Below, piece after piece: positions 38,787-48,536 of a stretch of 64,000 nt of DNA. How positions within the stretch are numbered: position 1 is the stretch's first letter; the number at the start of each line of letters is the position of its first letter. The notes under the pieces are model-generated. The model saw only the letters and a list, made by a program, of their open reading frames with translations. It made no database searches and had not been told where the DNA came from. The stretch is from Enterobacter sp. Bisph1 (GTDB lineage Bacteria > Pseudomonadota > Gammaproteobacteria > Enterobacterales > Enterobacteriaceae), in the NCBI RefSeq assembly GCF_000814905.1, contig NZ_JXAG01000032.1, positions 62,001 to 126,000 on the forward strand, written 5' to 3'. Both the position numbers and the translations under genes were made by a program.

Positions 38787-39109
38787 AGGTCCTCCATTGC
38801 GTATACGCTTGTCATATATAAGCACAAATTACGAAAAATCGTTCAAAAGTGCGCTCACTAAAATCAATAGTATTTCATCCGGTCAGGCCAGTTAATGATA
38901 TATATAATTTAGGCATCATTATTTAATGAGTATTGTGTGCTTAATCTGCGTCATAATCTTCAGTGAATATAAGATCATTTAGCCACAGCCGTTATGGCGA
39001 TAATAATGAACAATTCTTACTTTATATGATATTTTTGAAATAAGACGCGATATCGAATAGAAGATATTCACTGCGTTTAGCGTTTGCTTCACCTGCCGGT
39101 GCAGCAGAC
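38787..39109. other. AT-rich intergenic region before ydiH
   Basis: These 320 bases are strongly AT-rich and hold the promoter of the unrecognised 336-residue gene on the minus strand. No protein gene or structured RNA is evident up to the ydiH terminator. Confidence 0.4.
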
Positions 39110-39138
39110 AAAAAAATAGCGCCCATCTTACGGGCGCC
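39110..39138 (-). terminator. Rho-independent terminator after ydiH
   Basis: On the minus strand GCGCCC-GTAAGAT-GGGCGC is followed by TATTTTTTT, 20 bases past the ydiH stop. Confidence 0.88.
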
Positions 39139-39157
39139 TTGTAGCGATATTGCTGAG

Positions 39158-39346
39158 TTAGTGAATCCCCAGTCGCCAGGCAAAATCAATCTCTTCTTTT
39201 AGTTCGCTGTGGGACAGCGTCAGCAAATCCTCAAATTCAAGGCGCAACAGTTTCAGTTTCTTAAGATATTCCGCTGGAGTGAGTGCTGTTTTATCACGGC
39301 GCAGATATTCAATGGCCAGTTGGGTTGGGTCCAATTCAGTTTCCAT
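39158..39346 (-). CDS. ydiH: Small conserved protein YdiH
   Basis: The 62-residue cytosolic protein (starting METELDPTQLAIEYLRRD, ending EIDFAWRLGIH) closely matches E. coli YdiH, also 62 residues, as I recall it. The ATG at 39346 follows an agaggatact site; the frame extends 14 codons upstream. Function is unknown. In E. coli ydiH lies near sufA, not mppA, so its place here reflects rearrangement. Confidence 0.85.
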   Translation of the reverse strand: METELDPTQLAIEYLRRDKTALTPAEYLKKLKLLRLEFEDLLTLSHSELKEEIDFAWRLGIH

Positions 39347-39429
39347 AGTATCCTCTTGGTTGGTGAAAACCTGACCACTATAGCACAATTCAGTGGTTCT
39401 TTTTTGACCAAAATCGTAAAAGAGGCGGC

Positions 39430-39607
39430 ATTCTTTCTGCCAACGAAGCGGTTTTTTAATGAAAAATTCCCTACGGGCGTCTCCTTATTTTCTCCATCCT
39501 CCCCTCACATTACCTAAGTAAAATTTTTACCACTCCTGCTAAAGACAGGAAGCATCCCGTAATCGATGAGTTTCCCCTTACTTCCCGTGACGTAAGGGGA
39601 TTTTTTT
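39430..39607 (+). ncRNA. Candidate small RNA beside ydiH (possibly RydB-like)
   Basis: A strong rho-independent terminator (39572-39607) lies in the ydiH-mppA gap, with no protein gene to terminate on that strand. In E. coli the small RNA gene rydB is next to ydiH. Pyrimidine-rich, single-stranded-looking sequence (CTCCTTATTTTCTCCATCCTCCCC, around 39480-39507; only part need be transcribed) precedes the hairpin. I cannot recall RydB well enough to align it, and the 5' end given here is a guess. Confidence 0.4.
39572..39607 (+). terminator. Strong plus-strand terminator with no annotated gene before it
   Basis: TTCCCCTTAC and GTAAGGGGA form a 9-10-pair stem around CTTCCCGTGA-type loop bases, followed by TTTTTTT. 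It points away from ydiH toward mppA, which is on the other strand. The only upstream plus-strand DNA is the 225-base gap after the ydiH start, so it may end a small RNA. Confidence 0.7.
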
Positions 39608-39608
39608 A

Positions 39609-41225
39609 TCAGTGCTGAAGGATATACAGCGTCCGGCTATAAGCGACATCTTCCGGGTTATTAATCGGATAACCCTTCAGCCACGGCTTGATCAACCGTG
39701 CGTTGGTGTACTGATAAATCGGCGCAATAGGCGCTTTTTCTGCGAGAATATGTTCCGCCTGGTTATAGTCCGCGTTGCGTGCTTTGATGTCGGTTTCCTG
39801 CGTCGCCTGCGCCAGTACCTTGTCATATGCCGCATCGTTAAAGCGCGAGATATTACCGCTGTTACTCGAGCTTAGCAGGGTCAGGAAAGTAGAGGGTTCA
39901 TTATAATCGCCAACCCAAGACGCACGGATCACATCGAAGTTGCCGCTGTTACGGCTGTCAATATAGGTTTTCCACTCCTGGTTTTGCAGCTGAACATCCA
40001 CACCCAAATTCTTTTTCCACATCGACGCGACGGCAATGGCAATTTTTTGATGGTTTTCCGAAGTGTTATACAGCAGCTTCAGTTTCAATGGACGTTGCGC
40101 GCTATAACCCGCCGCCTGCAGCAGTGTTTTCGCCTGCGCGTTGAGTTCCGCCTGGCTCATCGTTTCAATCTGTGACGGCTGCGGCGTGAAGCCGGCAGTC
40201 ACATCCGGGGTGAAGCGCCATGCTGGTTTTTCCCCGGCACCCAACACTTTCTCGGCGATCACCCTTCTGTCGATAGTCATACTTAACGCAAGGCGCACAC
40301 GGGGATCGGCCGTTGGCCCTTTCTGGGTATTAAATGCGTAGTAATAGGTACCCAGCTGCAGGGGCGTAAAGACCTGGCCGGGAATATCTTTCAGCAGCTT
40401 CTGATAGAGGTTTTTGGGGAACGATTCGGTGATGTCGATATCGTTGGCCAGATAGCGTTTAGTCGTTGCGGATTCCTGATTGATAGGCACGAAAGTGACT
40501 TTCTGAATAACCGTTTTCCCGTTATCCCAGTAGTTTTTATTGCGTTCCAGCACCAGCTTTTCGTTGACCACACGATCGGCCAGCACATAGGCGCCATTGC
40601 CGACCAGCCGACCAGGACGCGTCCAGTCTGCGCCGCTCTGCACATTGTTTTTTTGTACCGGGTAAAAGGCAACGCTGGCGGCTAAACTGGGAAACCACGG
40701 CACAGGGCGATCGAGCTGCACCCGCAACGTGCGCGCATCGATGGCGCTGACGCCGAGTTTATCCACCGCGCCTTTGCCATCGGCAATATTTTTGGCGTTG
40801 CTAATACCGGCAAGCGCAGCAAACCCGGCAAAAGGCGATGTAGTTTTAGGATCAACCAACCGCTGCCAGCTATAGACAAAATCCGCCGCCGTTACCGGCG
40901 AGCCATCGGACCAGCGGGCGTTATCACGCAGGGTAAAAACCCAGGTCCGGTTATCGCTGCTCTGCCATTTACTGGCAACGCCCGGAATAATTTCGCCCTT
41001 CTCATTCTGGTTCACCAGCCCTTCAAACAGATCGCGGAGAACCTGGATCTCTGGTAATCCCACCGCTTTAGCCGGATCTACCGATGCGGGCTCATCTTTA
41101 AGATGGCGCACAACCTCTTGTTTCGCCGCCAGTTTAGTACCCGGCGGCACATCGGCAGCATGTACAAGCGTTGAAAACCCACACAGCCATAGCGCACAGC
41201 TGAGGGCTGAAATTCGATGCTTCAT
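39609..41225 (-). CDS. mppA: Murein tripeptide-binding protein MppA
   Basis: The 538-residue periplasmic protein has a signal peptide (cleavage near residue 23, VHAAD) and the SBP_bac_5 fold of OppA-type proteins (DEPASVDPAKAVG, then WSDGSPVTAADFVYSWQR). It matches E. coli MppA. It binds the tripeptide L-Ala-gamma-D-Glu-meso-Dap released from peptidoglycan and delivers it to the OppBCDF importer. Its neighbours mpaA and ycjG degrade that peptide, so the three form a functional recycling group. It is divergent from mpaA. Confidence 0.94.
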   Translation of the reverse strand: MKHRISALSCALWLCGFSTLVHAADVPPGTKLAAKQEVVRHLKDEPASVDPAKAVGLPEIQVLRDLFEGLVNQNEKGEIIPGVASKWQSSDNRTWVFTLRDNARWSDGSPVTAADFVYSWQRLVDPKTTSPFAGFAALAGISNAKNIADGKGAVDKLGVSAIDARTLRVQLDRPVPWFPSLAASVAFYPVQKNNVQSGADWTRPGRLVGNGAYVLADRVVNEKLVLERNKNYWDNGKTVIQKVTFVPINQESATTKRYLANDIDITESFPKNLYQKLLKDIPGQVFTPLQLGTYYYAFNTQKGPTADPRVRLALSMTIDRRVIAEKVLGAGEKPAWRFTPDVTAGFTPQPSQIETMSQAELNAQAKTLLQAAGYSAQRPLKLKLLYNTSENHQKIAIAVASMWKKNLGVDVQLQNQEWKTYIDSRNSGNFDVIRASWVGDYNEPSTFLTLLSSSNSGNISRFNDAAYDKVLAQATQETDIKARNADYNQAEHILAEKAPIAPIYQYTNARLIKPWLKGYPINNPEDVAYSRTLYILQH

Positions 41226-41413
41226 GGGATCCCCTTATTGGTCTGTTTTCCCGGCGAAAGATGAGGTAATTATTTGTTTTAACTTGGGAGAATGCAAACC
41301 TGCTGTGCGGGAAAATTGACGCTGGACGCCTGTTTCTCCCCCGTGGCATGATTTGCGCGGCATCGCTTTATGCTTAACACTTGCTGTAAGCCAACAATAA
41401 TAAAAGGACCTTT

Positions 41414-42127
41414 ATGCCAGCCACCCGCCCGCGCGCTCAACGAGGCGCATTTTCCATTGGTCGTGAAGAATTTGGCCGCTCGCTGTTAGGCGCGCCGCTG
41501 CTGTGGTTTCCCGCGCCGATTGCCACCCGAGAAAGTGGGCTTATCATCGCCGGGACGCATGGGGATGAAAATTCTTCCGTTGTTACCCTCTCCTGTGCGC
41601 TACGCACATTGAAGGCGGATTTACGCCACCATCATGTTGTGCTGGCGGTTAACCCGGACGGCTGTCAGCTCGGTTTGCGCGCTAATGCGAACGGCGTGGA
41701 TCTTAACCGCAACTTTCCGGCCGCGAACTGGAAATCCGGTGAAACTGTCTATCGCTGGAACAGCGCCGCAGAAGCGCGTGATGTGGTGCTACAAACGGGC
41801 GACGCACCCGGCTCGGAGCCGGAAACCCAGGCACTGTGCAAGCTTATTCACGCGATTCGCCCGGCGTGGGTGGTATCGTTCCACGATCCGCTGGCCTGCG
41901 TTGAAGATCCGCATAAAAGTGCGCTAGGACAATGGTTGTCGGCGCGCTTTTCCCTGCCGTTAGTCAGCAGCGTTGGGTATGAAACGCCGGGATCCTTTGG
42001 CAGCTGGTGCGCCGATATTAATTTGCACTGCATCACCGTGGAGTTCCCGCCGGTTTCCGCGGATCAGGCCAGCGAGCAATACCTGGAAGCCATGACGGCG
42101 CTGCTGCACTGGGATCCTCAAAGGTGA
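41414..42127 (+). CDS. mpaA: Murein tripeptide amidase MpaA
   Basis: The 237-residue zinc carboxypeptidase (M14 family) has the metal site HxxE in GTHGDENSS (residues 55-63), a further zinc His in VSFHDPLACVED and a catalytic Glu in TVEFPP. It splits the gamma-D-Glu-Dap bond of the murein tripeptide in the cytosol, giving Dap and L-Ala-D-Glu. An aaaggacct site precedes the ATG. Its last ten bases overlap the end of ycjG, which acts on the dipeptide product. Confidence 0.94.
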   Translation: MPATRPRAQRGAFSIGREEFGRSLLGAPLLWFPAPIATRESGLIIAGTHGDENSSVVTLSCALRTLKADLRHHHVVLAVNPDGCQLGLRANANGVDLNRNFPAANWKSGETVYRWNSAAEARDVVLQTGDAPGSEPETQALCKLIHAIRPAWVVSFHDPLACVEDPHKSALGQWLSARFSLPLVSSVGYETPGSFGSWCADINLHCITVEFPPVSADQASEQYLEAMTALLHWDPQR

Positions 42128-43083
42128 AGTTTACCGGTGCTGAAGCTCAGCGCCGGTTCAACATCCACCGCCAGCCATGTTGGGCCGTCGAGATCGGCAA
42201 AGCGCACGCGGTTGGCCAGCGGCAGCGCCGCCGCGATGGCGCGCGAGGTGCAGATCATACAGCCAAGCATTAAAGAGAAGCCCTGCGCGGAAGCGTCCTG
42301 CGCCAGCGCCAGCGCCTCGGTTAATCCGCCGGTTTTATCGAGCTTAATATTGATCATCTCATAGCGGCCATGCAGGCTCGCCAGATTTTCCCGCGTGTGA
42401 CAGCTTTCGTCAGCACAGATCGGTAAAGGATGAATAAAATTGCTCAGCGCCTCGTCATCACCCGCCGGCAAAGGTTGTTCAAGCATCACGACGCCCAAAT
42501 CCGCCAGCAACTGGCAGCGGGCGGCGAGGCCTTCACTGTGCCAGGCCTCATTGGCATCGACAATCAGCGTGGCCTCAGGCGCAGCGGCCCGGATTGCCAC
42601 CAGCCTTTCACTGATCAAATGATCGTCGAGTTTGATTTTTAACAGCCGGGCCCCTTTTTCACACAGCGCGGCCGCGCTGGCCGCCATCTGATCCGGCGTG
42701 CCAATCACCACCGTTTGTGCGGTGATAATGGTTTCCGGCAGGCTGACGTTAACGGCCTGGGCAAGGGTGAGCGCCGCCTTGCGCGCCTGCAGATCCCAGA
42801 GTGCGCTATCCACGGCGTTGCGCGCCGCGCCGGGCGGCAGCAAGGTTTGCAGCGCTTCGCGCGTAAGACGGTTTTCCAGCTGCGGCATAATAGTCATGAT
42901 TTGCGCCACTACCGAGGCTTCGCTCTCGCCATAGCGCGGGTACGGCGTGCATTCGCCAACGGCCTTGATACCGTCCTCTTCCAGTTCCACCACCACCACG
43001 CGCGCTTCATTGCGTGCACCGCGCGAAATCACAAACGGCGTGTGTAGCGGCCAGGTCTCTTCATATACTTTGACGCTTCTCAT
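42118..43083 (-). CDS. ycjG: L-Ala-D/L-Glu epimerase
   Basis: The 321-residue enolase-superfamily enzyme has the catalytic Lys in LLKIKLDDH, metal ligands in IVDANEAW, LEQPL and ADES, and a second Lys in NIKLDKTGG. It matches E. coli YcjG (321 residues). It converts L-Ala-D-Glu to L-Ala-L-Glu so that the dipeptide can be hydrolysed, the last step of murein-peptide recycling after MpaA. The ATG at 43083 follows aaaggagcgagta; the frame extends 25 codons upstream into the tpx promoter region. Confidence 0.94.
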   Translation of the reverse strand: MRSVKVYEETWPLHTPFVISRGARNEARVVVVELEEDGIKAVGECTPYPRYGESEASVVAQIMTIMPQLENRLTREALQTLLPPGAARNAVDSALWDLQARKAALTLAQAVNVSLPETIITAQTVVIGTPDQMAASAAALCEKGARLLKIKLDDHLISERLVAIRAAAPEATLIVDANEAWHSEGLAARCQLLADLGVVMLEQPLPAGDDEALSNFIHPLPICADESCHTRENLASLHGRYEMINIKLDKTGGLTEALALAQDASAQGFSLMLGCMICTSRAIAAALPLANRVRFADLDGPTWLAVDVEPALSFSTGKLHL

Positions 43084-43200
43084 TACTCGCTCCTTTGCCG
43101 CTGATGTAAACCAGTATAGATATGAAATTTGGTTTGCCGTGATCTCCGCGGATGGCATACACTAGCGCCGACGTTAACTATATGTAAACAGGAAGATAAT

Positions 43201-43707
43201 ATGTCACAACTCGTTCATTTTCAGGGCAATCCGGTTCCCGTTGCAGGCGCAATTCCGCAGGCTGGCGCAAAAGCGCAGCCCTTCACGCTGGTGGCGAAAG
43301 ATCTGTCTGACGTTGCGCTGAGCCAGTTTGCTGGTAAACGTAAAGTGCTGAACATTTTCCCGAGTATCGATACCGGTGTTTGCGCAGCCTCTGTGCGTAA
43401 ATTTAACCAGCTGGCGACCGAAATGAACAACACCGTGGTGCTGTGCATTTCCGCTGACCTGCCGTTTGCGCAGTCCCGTTTTTGCGGTGCGGAAGGTTTG
43501 AGCAATGTGATCACACTGTCTACGCTGCGCAGCGCTGACTTCCTCGAAAATTACGGCGTTGGCATCGCTGATGGCGCGCTGAAAGGCCTGGCCGCGCGCG
43601 CTGTGGTAGTGATTGATGAAAACGACACGGTAGTATTCAGCCAGTTGGTCAATGAAATCACCAACGAGCCGGATTACGCGGCCGCGCTGGACGTGCTGAA
43701 AGGCTAA
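43201..43707 (+). CDS. tpx: Thiol peroxidase Tpx
   Basis: The 168-residue atypical 2-Cys peroxiredoxin has peroxidatic Cys61 in [11 protein letters not shown] and resolving Cys95 in AQSRFC, exactly as in E. coli Tpx. It reduces peroxides, chiefly alkyl and lipid hydroperoxides, with thioredoxin. The ATG at 43201 follows acaggaagataat. A longer frame from 43129 lacks support. It is divergent from ycjG and convergent with tyrR, as in E. coli. Confidence 0.97.
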   Translation: MSQLVHFQGNPVPVAGAIPQAGAKAQPFTLVAKDLSDVALSQFAGKRKVLNIFPSIDTGVCAASVRKFNQLATEMNNTVVLCISADLPFAQSRFCGAEGLSNVITLSTLRSADFLENYGVGIADGALKGLAARAVVVIDENDTVVFSQLVNEITNEPDYAAALDVLKG

Positions 43708-43724
43708 CTTTCGCTAAAGTCTTT

Positions 43725-43756
43725 AAAGCCTCCGCAAGGAGGCTTTTGCTTTTTAC
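43725..43756. terminator. Terminator between tpx and tyrR
   Basis: AAAGCCTCC-GCAA-GGAGGCTTT is followed by TGCTTTTT on the tpx strand. The convergent tyrR gene ends six bases later, so it may serve both, more weakly for tyrR. Confidence 0.85.
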
Positions 43757-43761
43757 TCGTC

Positions 43762-45303
43762 TTACTCTTCGCCCTTCTTCTGGCTAAGGCCATATTCCCG
43801 CAGTTTATTGGCAATGGCGGTATGGGAAACCCCTAACCGTTTCGCCAGCTTACGCGTACTTGGGTAGCTGCGATAAAGCTGAATCAGCACCGAACGTTCA
43901 AAACGGCCGGTAATCTCATCCAGCGATCCTTCCATGGCATCCTCACCGACCGGCACCGATGTAGCCTCATAATCCGGCAGTTGAATATCCTGGGCGCGCA
44001 GTTCATATCCGTCGAGCTGAGTTAAGGCCCGGTAAATGGCATTTTTCAGCTGACGGACGTTGCCCGGCCAGCCATAACGGGTGAGCAACTGATGCAAATC
44101 ATGGGACAGTTTCGGCCGCGGCACGCCCTGCTCATCGGCAAAACGAGCCACAAACAGTTCGGCGAGCGGCATGATATCCTGCGGACGATCGCGCAGCGGC
44201 GGTAAAGAGAGCGTTAACACATTGAGACGATAGTAGAGATCCTCGCGAAAGAGCCCCTTCTGCACCAACTCTACCAGGTTGCGCTGTGTAGCGCAGATCA
44301 CCCGGACATCCACATGCACTTCATGATCTTCCCCGACGCGGCGGAAAGTGCCATCGTTAAGAAAGCGCAACAGTTTCACCTGCATGCGCGGCGACATTTC
44401 GCCGATCTCATCCAGCAGCACCGAACCGCCGTTCGCCTGCTCAAAAAAGCCTTTCTTGCCTTCCGGCGCGTGACCAAACAGCTCGCTTTCAACGGACTCT
44501 TCCGGAATCGAGGCGCAGTTCAGTGCCAGGTAAGGTTTCGCCGCCCGTGGGCTGGCGAGATGACAGGCGTGAGCAAGTAAATCTTTACCGGTCCCGGTAT
44601 CGCCGGTGATCAGCAACGGTGCGGTGAGCATCGCCAGTTTGCGAGCCTGCTCCACCAACTGACGCATTTTTGGGCTCACTGCAACAATCTGGCTGAACGC
44701 GCTAAGGTCCTGCTGGCTGATATTTTGTAATTGCCGTCCCATCCGAATGGTCGATCGCAACATCACCACCGCCCCCGTCAGCACCGGTTCGCCGGTCTCG
44801 CCTTCCAGATGCACCGGCGTTATTTCCATCAGAAAATTTTGCCCGGCAATAGCCACATGCTCGTTATGGGAGGTTTGCGGGTTGCCTTCGAGCCAGCGCT
44901 GAAAGTTAAAGCCAGCTATCAGCTGCACGGCGTTTTGGCTGAGCAGCTTGTCCGCGTCAAGGCCGAAAAGCTGGCAGCTCGCCGGGTTCGCCAGTTCGAT
45001 TTTGCTTTTCATATCCAGCGACAATACCGGTTCCGGCAACGCTTCCAGCAGCGCGCTCATTGCGCGGTGTTCCCGCTCGGACGGCATCCACTGCACGGTA
45101 CGCACATCCGTTACGCCCGGGATCCGGCGGATTTCGGCCATCAGGCTGCTGAAAGTGGTAAATTCAAGCGCGGCGAAATTGAGGTAGATTCGCCCGACGG
45201 GATCGATTTCAATCCCGCGCAGATCGATGCCGCGAAGCACCAGTAAGTCCAGCAATTCGCGGGTCAGACCAAGCCGGTCTTCACAAAAAACTTCAAGACG
45301 CAT
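43762..45303 (-). CDS. tyrR: Transcriptional regulator TyrR
   Basis: The 513-residue protein matches E. coli TyrR. An N-terminal ACT domain (MRLEVFCEDRLGLTRELLD) is followed by a PAS domain (about 80-190), a central AAA+ ATPase with GDTGTGKD (near residue 235), and a C-terminal Fis-like helix-turn-helix (STRKLAKRLGVSHTAIANKL). As in E. coli it lacks the GAFTGA loop (HAPEGKKGF instead), consistent with acting at sigma-70 promoters. It controls aromatic amino acid synthesis and transport with Tyr, Phe or Trp and ATP. The ATG at 45303 gives the E. coli length. Confidence 0.96.
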   Translation of the reverse strand: MRLEVFCEDRLGLTRELLDLLVLRGIDLRGIEIDPVGRIYLNFAALEFTTFSSLMAEIRRIPGVTDVRTVQWMPSEREHRAMSALLEALPEPVLSLDMKSKIELANPASCQLFGLDADKLLSQNAVQLIAGFNFQRWLEGNPQTSHNEHVAIAGQNFLMEITPVHLEGETGEPVLTGAVVMLRSTIRMGRQLQNISQQDLSAFSQIVAVSPKMRQLVEQARKLAMLTAPLLITGDTGTGKDLLAHACHLASPRAAKPYLALNCASIPEESVESELFGHAPEGKKGFFEQANGGSVLLDEIGEMSPRMQVKLLRFLNDGTFRRVGEDHEVHVDVRVICATQRNLVELVQKGLFREDLYYRLNVLTLSLPPLRDRPQDIMPLAELFVARFADEQGVPRPKLSHDLHQLLTRYGWPGNVRQLKNAIYRALTQLDGYELRAQDIQLPDYEATSVPVGEDAMEGSLDEITGRFERSVLIQLYRSYPSTRKLAKRLGVSHTAIANKLREYGLSQKKGEE

Positions 45304-45447
45304 GGGAATATCACCCCTGTTCATACACATATTTAATGGATGATAAGCCACTTCAGCGAAAGCAGGAAGATTTCTGTCAACAAATATTGACAGCATGGCG
45401 CAAAAAGCGGCGCGGCGCTGTAACGTTAAGCGCGCAGCGCCGCTTTT

Positions 45448-46497
45448 TTATGCAGCCGGTCGTTTTTGCAGCGTCTCTTTAAGCTGGCTAATTAACTGGC
45501 GGCGAAAATCGCCGAGGCGCGGTTTATCATCAGCCAGCCACGGCAGCGGTCGACACAGCTCCATCGCTTTGATGCCAAGGCGCGCGGTTAACAACCCGGC
45601 ACCAATGCCCTGCGCGGCTCTGGCGGAAAGCCGGGCGGCTAAATCTTGCGATACCCAATCCATGCCGACTTCCCGTACCAGTTCAGAGGCACCAGCAAAG
45701 GCGATATTGAGTAACACCAGGCGGAACAAACGCAGGCGGCTGTAATAGCCAAGCTCAATACCATACAGCGTGGCGATACGATTGATTAACCGCAGATTAC
45801 GCCAGGCGATAAACGCCATATCCACCATCGCCAGCGGGCTGACGGCAATCATTAAGGTCGATTCCGCCGCGGAACGGCTAATTTCCCGCCGCGCCTGCGC
45901 GTCCAGCACCGGCTGCACCAGATGGGCATACAGGCTGACGATTTCACGATCGCTGTGGGTTTCATGTATGGCGGCATACCAGCGCTGCAGCGCCGGGTGC
46001 GCCTGATCGATGCCCGCCTGCTGCGCCAGCTTTTCACAGAACGCGCGCCCTTTGCCCACGCCGTGGCTGTGCAGTAAATCACGGGCTTCATCACGCTCGT
46101 GCGCCCGCTGGCGTAAGCGCCACAGCCGCCGCCACTCGCTGGCAAGCGAACCCACGCCCGCGCCAATGATCAATGCGCCAGCAGCACACCCGCCGAGGGC
46201 AACCCAGTCCTGGGTGTGCCAGGCGTTAATTGCCCACTGGACGCCTTGCCCCACCACGCTGACGCCGAACAGGGCTAAGCCTGCGGTGACCATTTTTCGC
46301 CACAGGCTACGTTTCGGGCGTAGCGCGGCCTCAACAACGGCTTCCGCTTGCCCCTCCTCGGGAAGATCGTCTATCGCGGCAGGGGCAAAATTTTCCGCCT
46401 GCTGGTCATCAAAGGTCTGCGCGCGCTTAAACACGACGCTGTTTTCCGTTTCCAGCGGTCCGGCGAAATCGATTCGCGGTTTTAGCGGCTCGGTCAT
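45448..46497 (-). CDS. ycjF: Inner-membrane protein YcjF (UPF0283)
   Basis: The 349-residue protein has an N-terminal cytosolic stretch, two membrane helices around residues 70-120 ([35 protein letters not shown]) and a C-terminal DUF697-like domain. It matches E. coli YcjF. Its start overlaps the ycjX stop by four bases, and both follow the psp genes, with which they are co-regulated in E. coli. Function is unknown; a link to envelope stress is likely. Confidence 0.93.
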   Translation of the reverse strand: MTEPLKPRIDFAGPLETENSVVFKRAQTFDDQQAENFAPAAIDDLPEEGQAEAVVEAALRPKRSLWRKMVTAGLALFGVSVVGQGVQWAINAWHTQDWVALGGCAAGALIIGAGVGSLASEWRRLWRLRQRAHERDEARDLLHSHGVGKGRAFCEKLAQQAGIDQAHPALQRWYAAIHETHSDREIVSLYAHLVQPVLDAQARREISRSAAESTLMIAVSPLAMVDMAFIAWRNLRLINRIATLYGIELGYYSRLRLFRLVLLNIAFAGASELVREVGMDWVSQDLAARLSARAAQGIGAGLLTARLGIKAMELCRPLPWLADDKPRLGDFRRQLISQLKETLQKRPAA

Positions 46498-47897
46498 CGC
46501 AATTTATCTCCAATCAAAAACTCCAGCGCCGCATCGAGACGGATATGGGGCAACGGCGTATCCACGTCCAGCGTCTGCGGGCGAAAAGCTTCAAAATTAA
46601 ACCCTTGCCGATCCCAGAACGCCTGGCCCGGCAGTCGCGCCGGCACTTCGCCCGGATAGACGGTTAGCGGCGCGCCATCACTCAAACGGTGGCCACGCAG
46701 CGCCGGAATTTTTTCGCCATTCACTTCAATCAAACCGCTTTGCGTCGCCTGCACCGAGGCCAGCCCAAGGCAATCCATACTGATGCCTTCAAACGCCGCA
46801 TTTTGCCAGGCGTCCTGAATCAGTTGTTGCAACAGCGACACCATATTGGCGTGTTGATCAATCGTAATGTGATCGGCTTTGGTCGCGGCGAAGAGCAGCT
46901 TGTCGATAACCGGCGCAAACAGGCGGCGAAACAGCGTGCGCTGCCCGTAGTGAAAACTCTGCATCAGTTGGGTGAGCGCCAGGCGCATATCGTTGAAAGC
47001 TTGCGGCCCGTTATTGAGGGGTTGCAGGCAGTCGACCAGCACAATCTGGCGATCGAATTTCAGGAAGTGGTTTTTATAGAAGCCTTTAACGACATGCTCG
47101 CAATAGTAGTTGTAACGCTCGCGCAGCATCCCGGCGTTGGTATGCTTATCCGCCTGCGCCAGTTTTGCCTCACCGGTGGCGTCAACGTCCGGCCACGGGA
47201 AAAACTGCAGCGCCGGCGCGCCCGCCATATCGCCCGGCAGCACAAAACGGCCTGGCTGGATAAAATGCAATCCTTCCTGTTTGCATTGATATAAATAGTC
47301 GGTCCACGCCGCAGCGATATCTGCCAGGCGGTTTTCATCCGCCGGAGCCAGCGGATCCAGCCCGGCGCATAGATTGCGCCATTTCTGCGACCAGCCGAGC
47401 CGCTGCCCCTGCAGCAACCCGTTCATTTGCCGCGACCAGCTCAGATAATCCTGCGCCAGCATGGGTAAATCCAGTAGCCATTCGCCGGGGTAATCGACAA
47501 TTTCCAGATACAGCGTGGAGGTTTCTTTGAAATGGCGCAGCAGCGAGTCATTGGAGCGAAAACGCAGCGCCAGGCGGATTTCACTGACGCCGCGCGTGGG
47601 CGTAGGCCAGACCGGCGGCGATCCGTAAAGCTGCGCCAGCCCTTCGTCATAGGTAAAACGGGGAATCCCAAAATCGCGCTGCGGAACGCGTTTCACACCC
47701 AACAGCCGCTCTTCACGCACCGCGCTAAGCAGCGGCAAACGCGCACCGGCATGGAGATTGAGCAGTTGATTGACCAGCGCAGTGATAAAGGCGGTTTTGC
47801 CGCTGCGGCTCAGGCCGGTTACCGCCAGGCGCAGATGCCGATCCATGCCACGGTTAACCAGCGCGTTAAATTCTGTACGAAGTCGATCCATCGCCAT
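46494..47897 (-). CDS. ycjX: YcjX, predicted GTP-binding protein (DUF463)
   Basis: The 467-residue P-loop protein has Walker A in [11 protein letters not shown] (about residues 28-38), a Walker-B-like [12 protein letters not shown] and ATKADH as a G4-like motif. It matches E. coli YcjX. The family is related to GTPases and belongs to the PspF regulon. It follows pspD by 33 bases with no pspE between, so it is probably part of the extended psp transcript with ycjF. Confidence 0.93.
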   Translation of the reverse strand: MAMDRLRTEFNALVNRGMDRHLRLAVTGLSRSGKTAFITALVNQLLNLHAGARLPLLSAVREERLLGVKRVPQRDFGIPRFTYDEGLAQLYGSPPVWPTPTRGVSEIRLALRFRSNDSLLRHFKETSTLYLEIVDYPGEWLLDLPMLAQDYLSWSRQMNGLLQGQRLGWSQKWRNLCAGLDPLAPADENRLADIAAAWTDYLYQCKQEGLHFIQPGRFVLPGDMAGAPALQFFPWPDVDATGEAKLAQADKHTNAGMLRERYNYYCEHVVKGFYKNHFLKFDRQIVLVDCLQPLNNGPQAFNDMRLALTQLMQSFHYGQRTLFRRLFAPVIDKLLFAATKADHITIDQHANMVSLLQQLIQDAWQNAAFEGISMDCLGLASVQATQSGLIEVNGEKIPALRGHRLSDGAPLTVYPGEVPARLPGQAFWDRQGFNFEAFRPQTLDVDTPLPHIRLDAALEFLIGDKLR

Positions 47898-47930
47898 TGC
47901 GTTTTGCCTTAAAGCTGTAGCCGTAAAGCT

Positions 47931-48167
47931 TTATTTTAAATGGTTTTCACTGATAAAGCGGCGGGAAAATTTATCCGCGGCGCGTTTTAACAAAGGCTCC
48001 AGCGCAAACGCCAGCGCCATTTTTAACGGGCGGCGCGCGACGGATTTTATCGCCCATCCCGCAACGCCAGCCGGACCGAAACGCAGGGCCGCCAGCAGTG
48101 CGAGCTTGCCGACAATCTGCAAACCGGGTTTAACGCTGCGACGCGCGGGTTGCCAACGTTGATTCAT
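47931..48167 (-). CDS. pspD: Phage-shock protein D
   Basis: The 78-residue protein has a hydrophobic central segment ([19 protein letters not shown], about residues 21-40) followed by [19 protein letters not shown], as in E. coli PspD (73 residues). It is a peripheral inner-membrane protein of the phage-shock operon, of unknown role. It lies nine bases after pspC. In E. coli pspE follows; here ycjX does. Confidence 0.93.
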   Translation of the reverse strand: MNQRWQPARRSVKPGLQIVGKLALLAALRFGPAGVAGWAIKSVARRPLKMALAFALEPLLKRAADKFSRRFISENHLK

Positions 48168-48176
48168 CTTTCTCTC

Positions 48177-48536
48177 CTAAAGCTTGCGGAAACGGCTGCG
48201 CAGCGAGAACGTGTCTGAGGTGACATAACGTTCCATTTGACGCAAACGGGTTTCACCGGCAGAAAGCTCGGCGTCAACGGTTTCAAGCAATGCACGGTAG
48301 TCTGGCGCATCGGCGTTTTCGGCGTAGTTTTCCGGCTGCGGATCGAGCACAAAGAACAGCACGATATAGGCCGCAACCACAAAGAAAAACAGGCCAAAAC
48401 ACATCGCCAGAATGGCGAGAATACGCACCACTTTAACGCGAATATCCAGATACTCGGCGATACCGGCACAGACGCCGCCGATTTTGCCGCGCTGAGGGAT
48501 TCGCCAGAGTTTTTTATTCAGATCCAGTGTCGCCAT
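48177..48536 (-). CDS. pspC: Phage-shock protein C
   Basis: The 119-residue protein has the PspC domain (KLWRIPQRGKIGGVCAGIAEYLDI, residues 9-32) and one long hydrophobic segment (ILAILAMCFGLFFFVVAAYIV, about 38-58). With PspB it senses inner-membrane stress such as secretin mislocalisation and recruits PspA, freeing PspF. Its start overlaps the pspB stop by one base. Confidence 0.96.
   Translation of the reverse strand: MATLDLNKKLWRIPQRGKIGGVCAGIAEYLDIRVKVVRILAILAMCFGLFFFVVAAYIVLFFVLDPQPENYAENADAPDYRALLETVDAELSAGETRLRQMERYVTSDTFSLRSRFRKL

Noticed and set aside
43762-45303. Missing GAFTGA motif in TyrR as a defect
   Set aside because: E. coli TyrR also lacks it and regulates sigma-70 promoters, so this is normal for the family.
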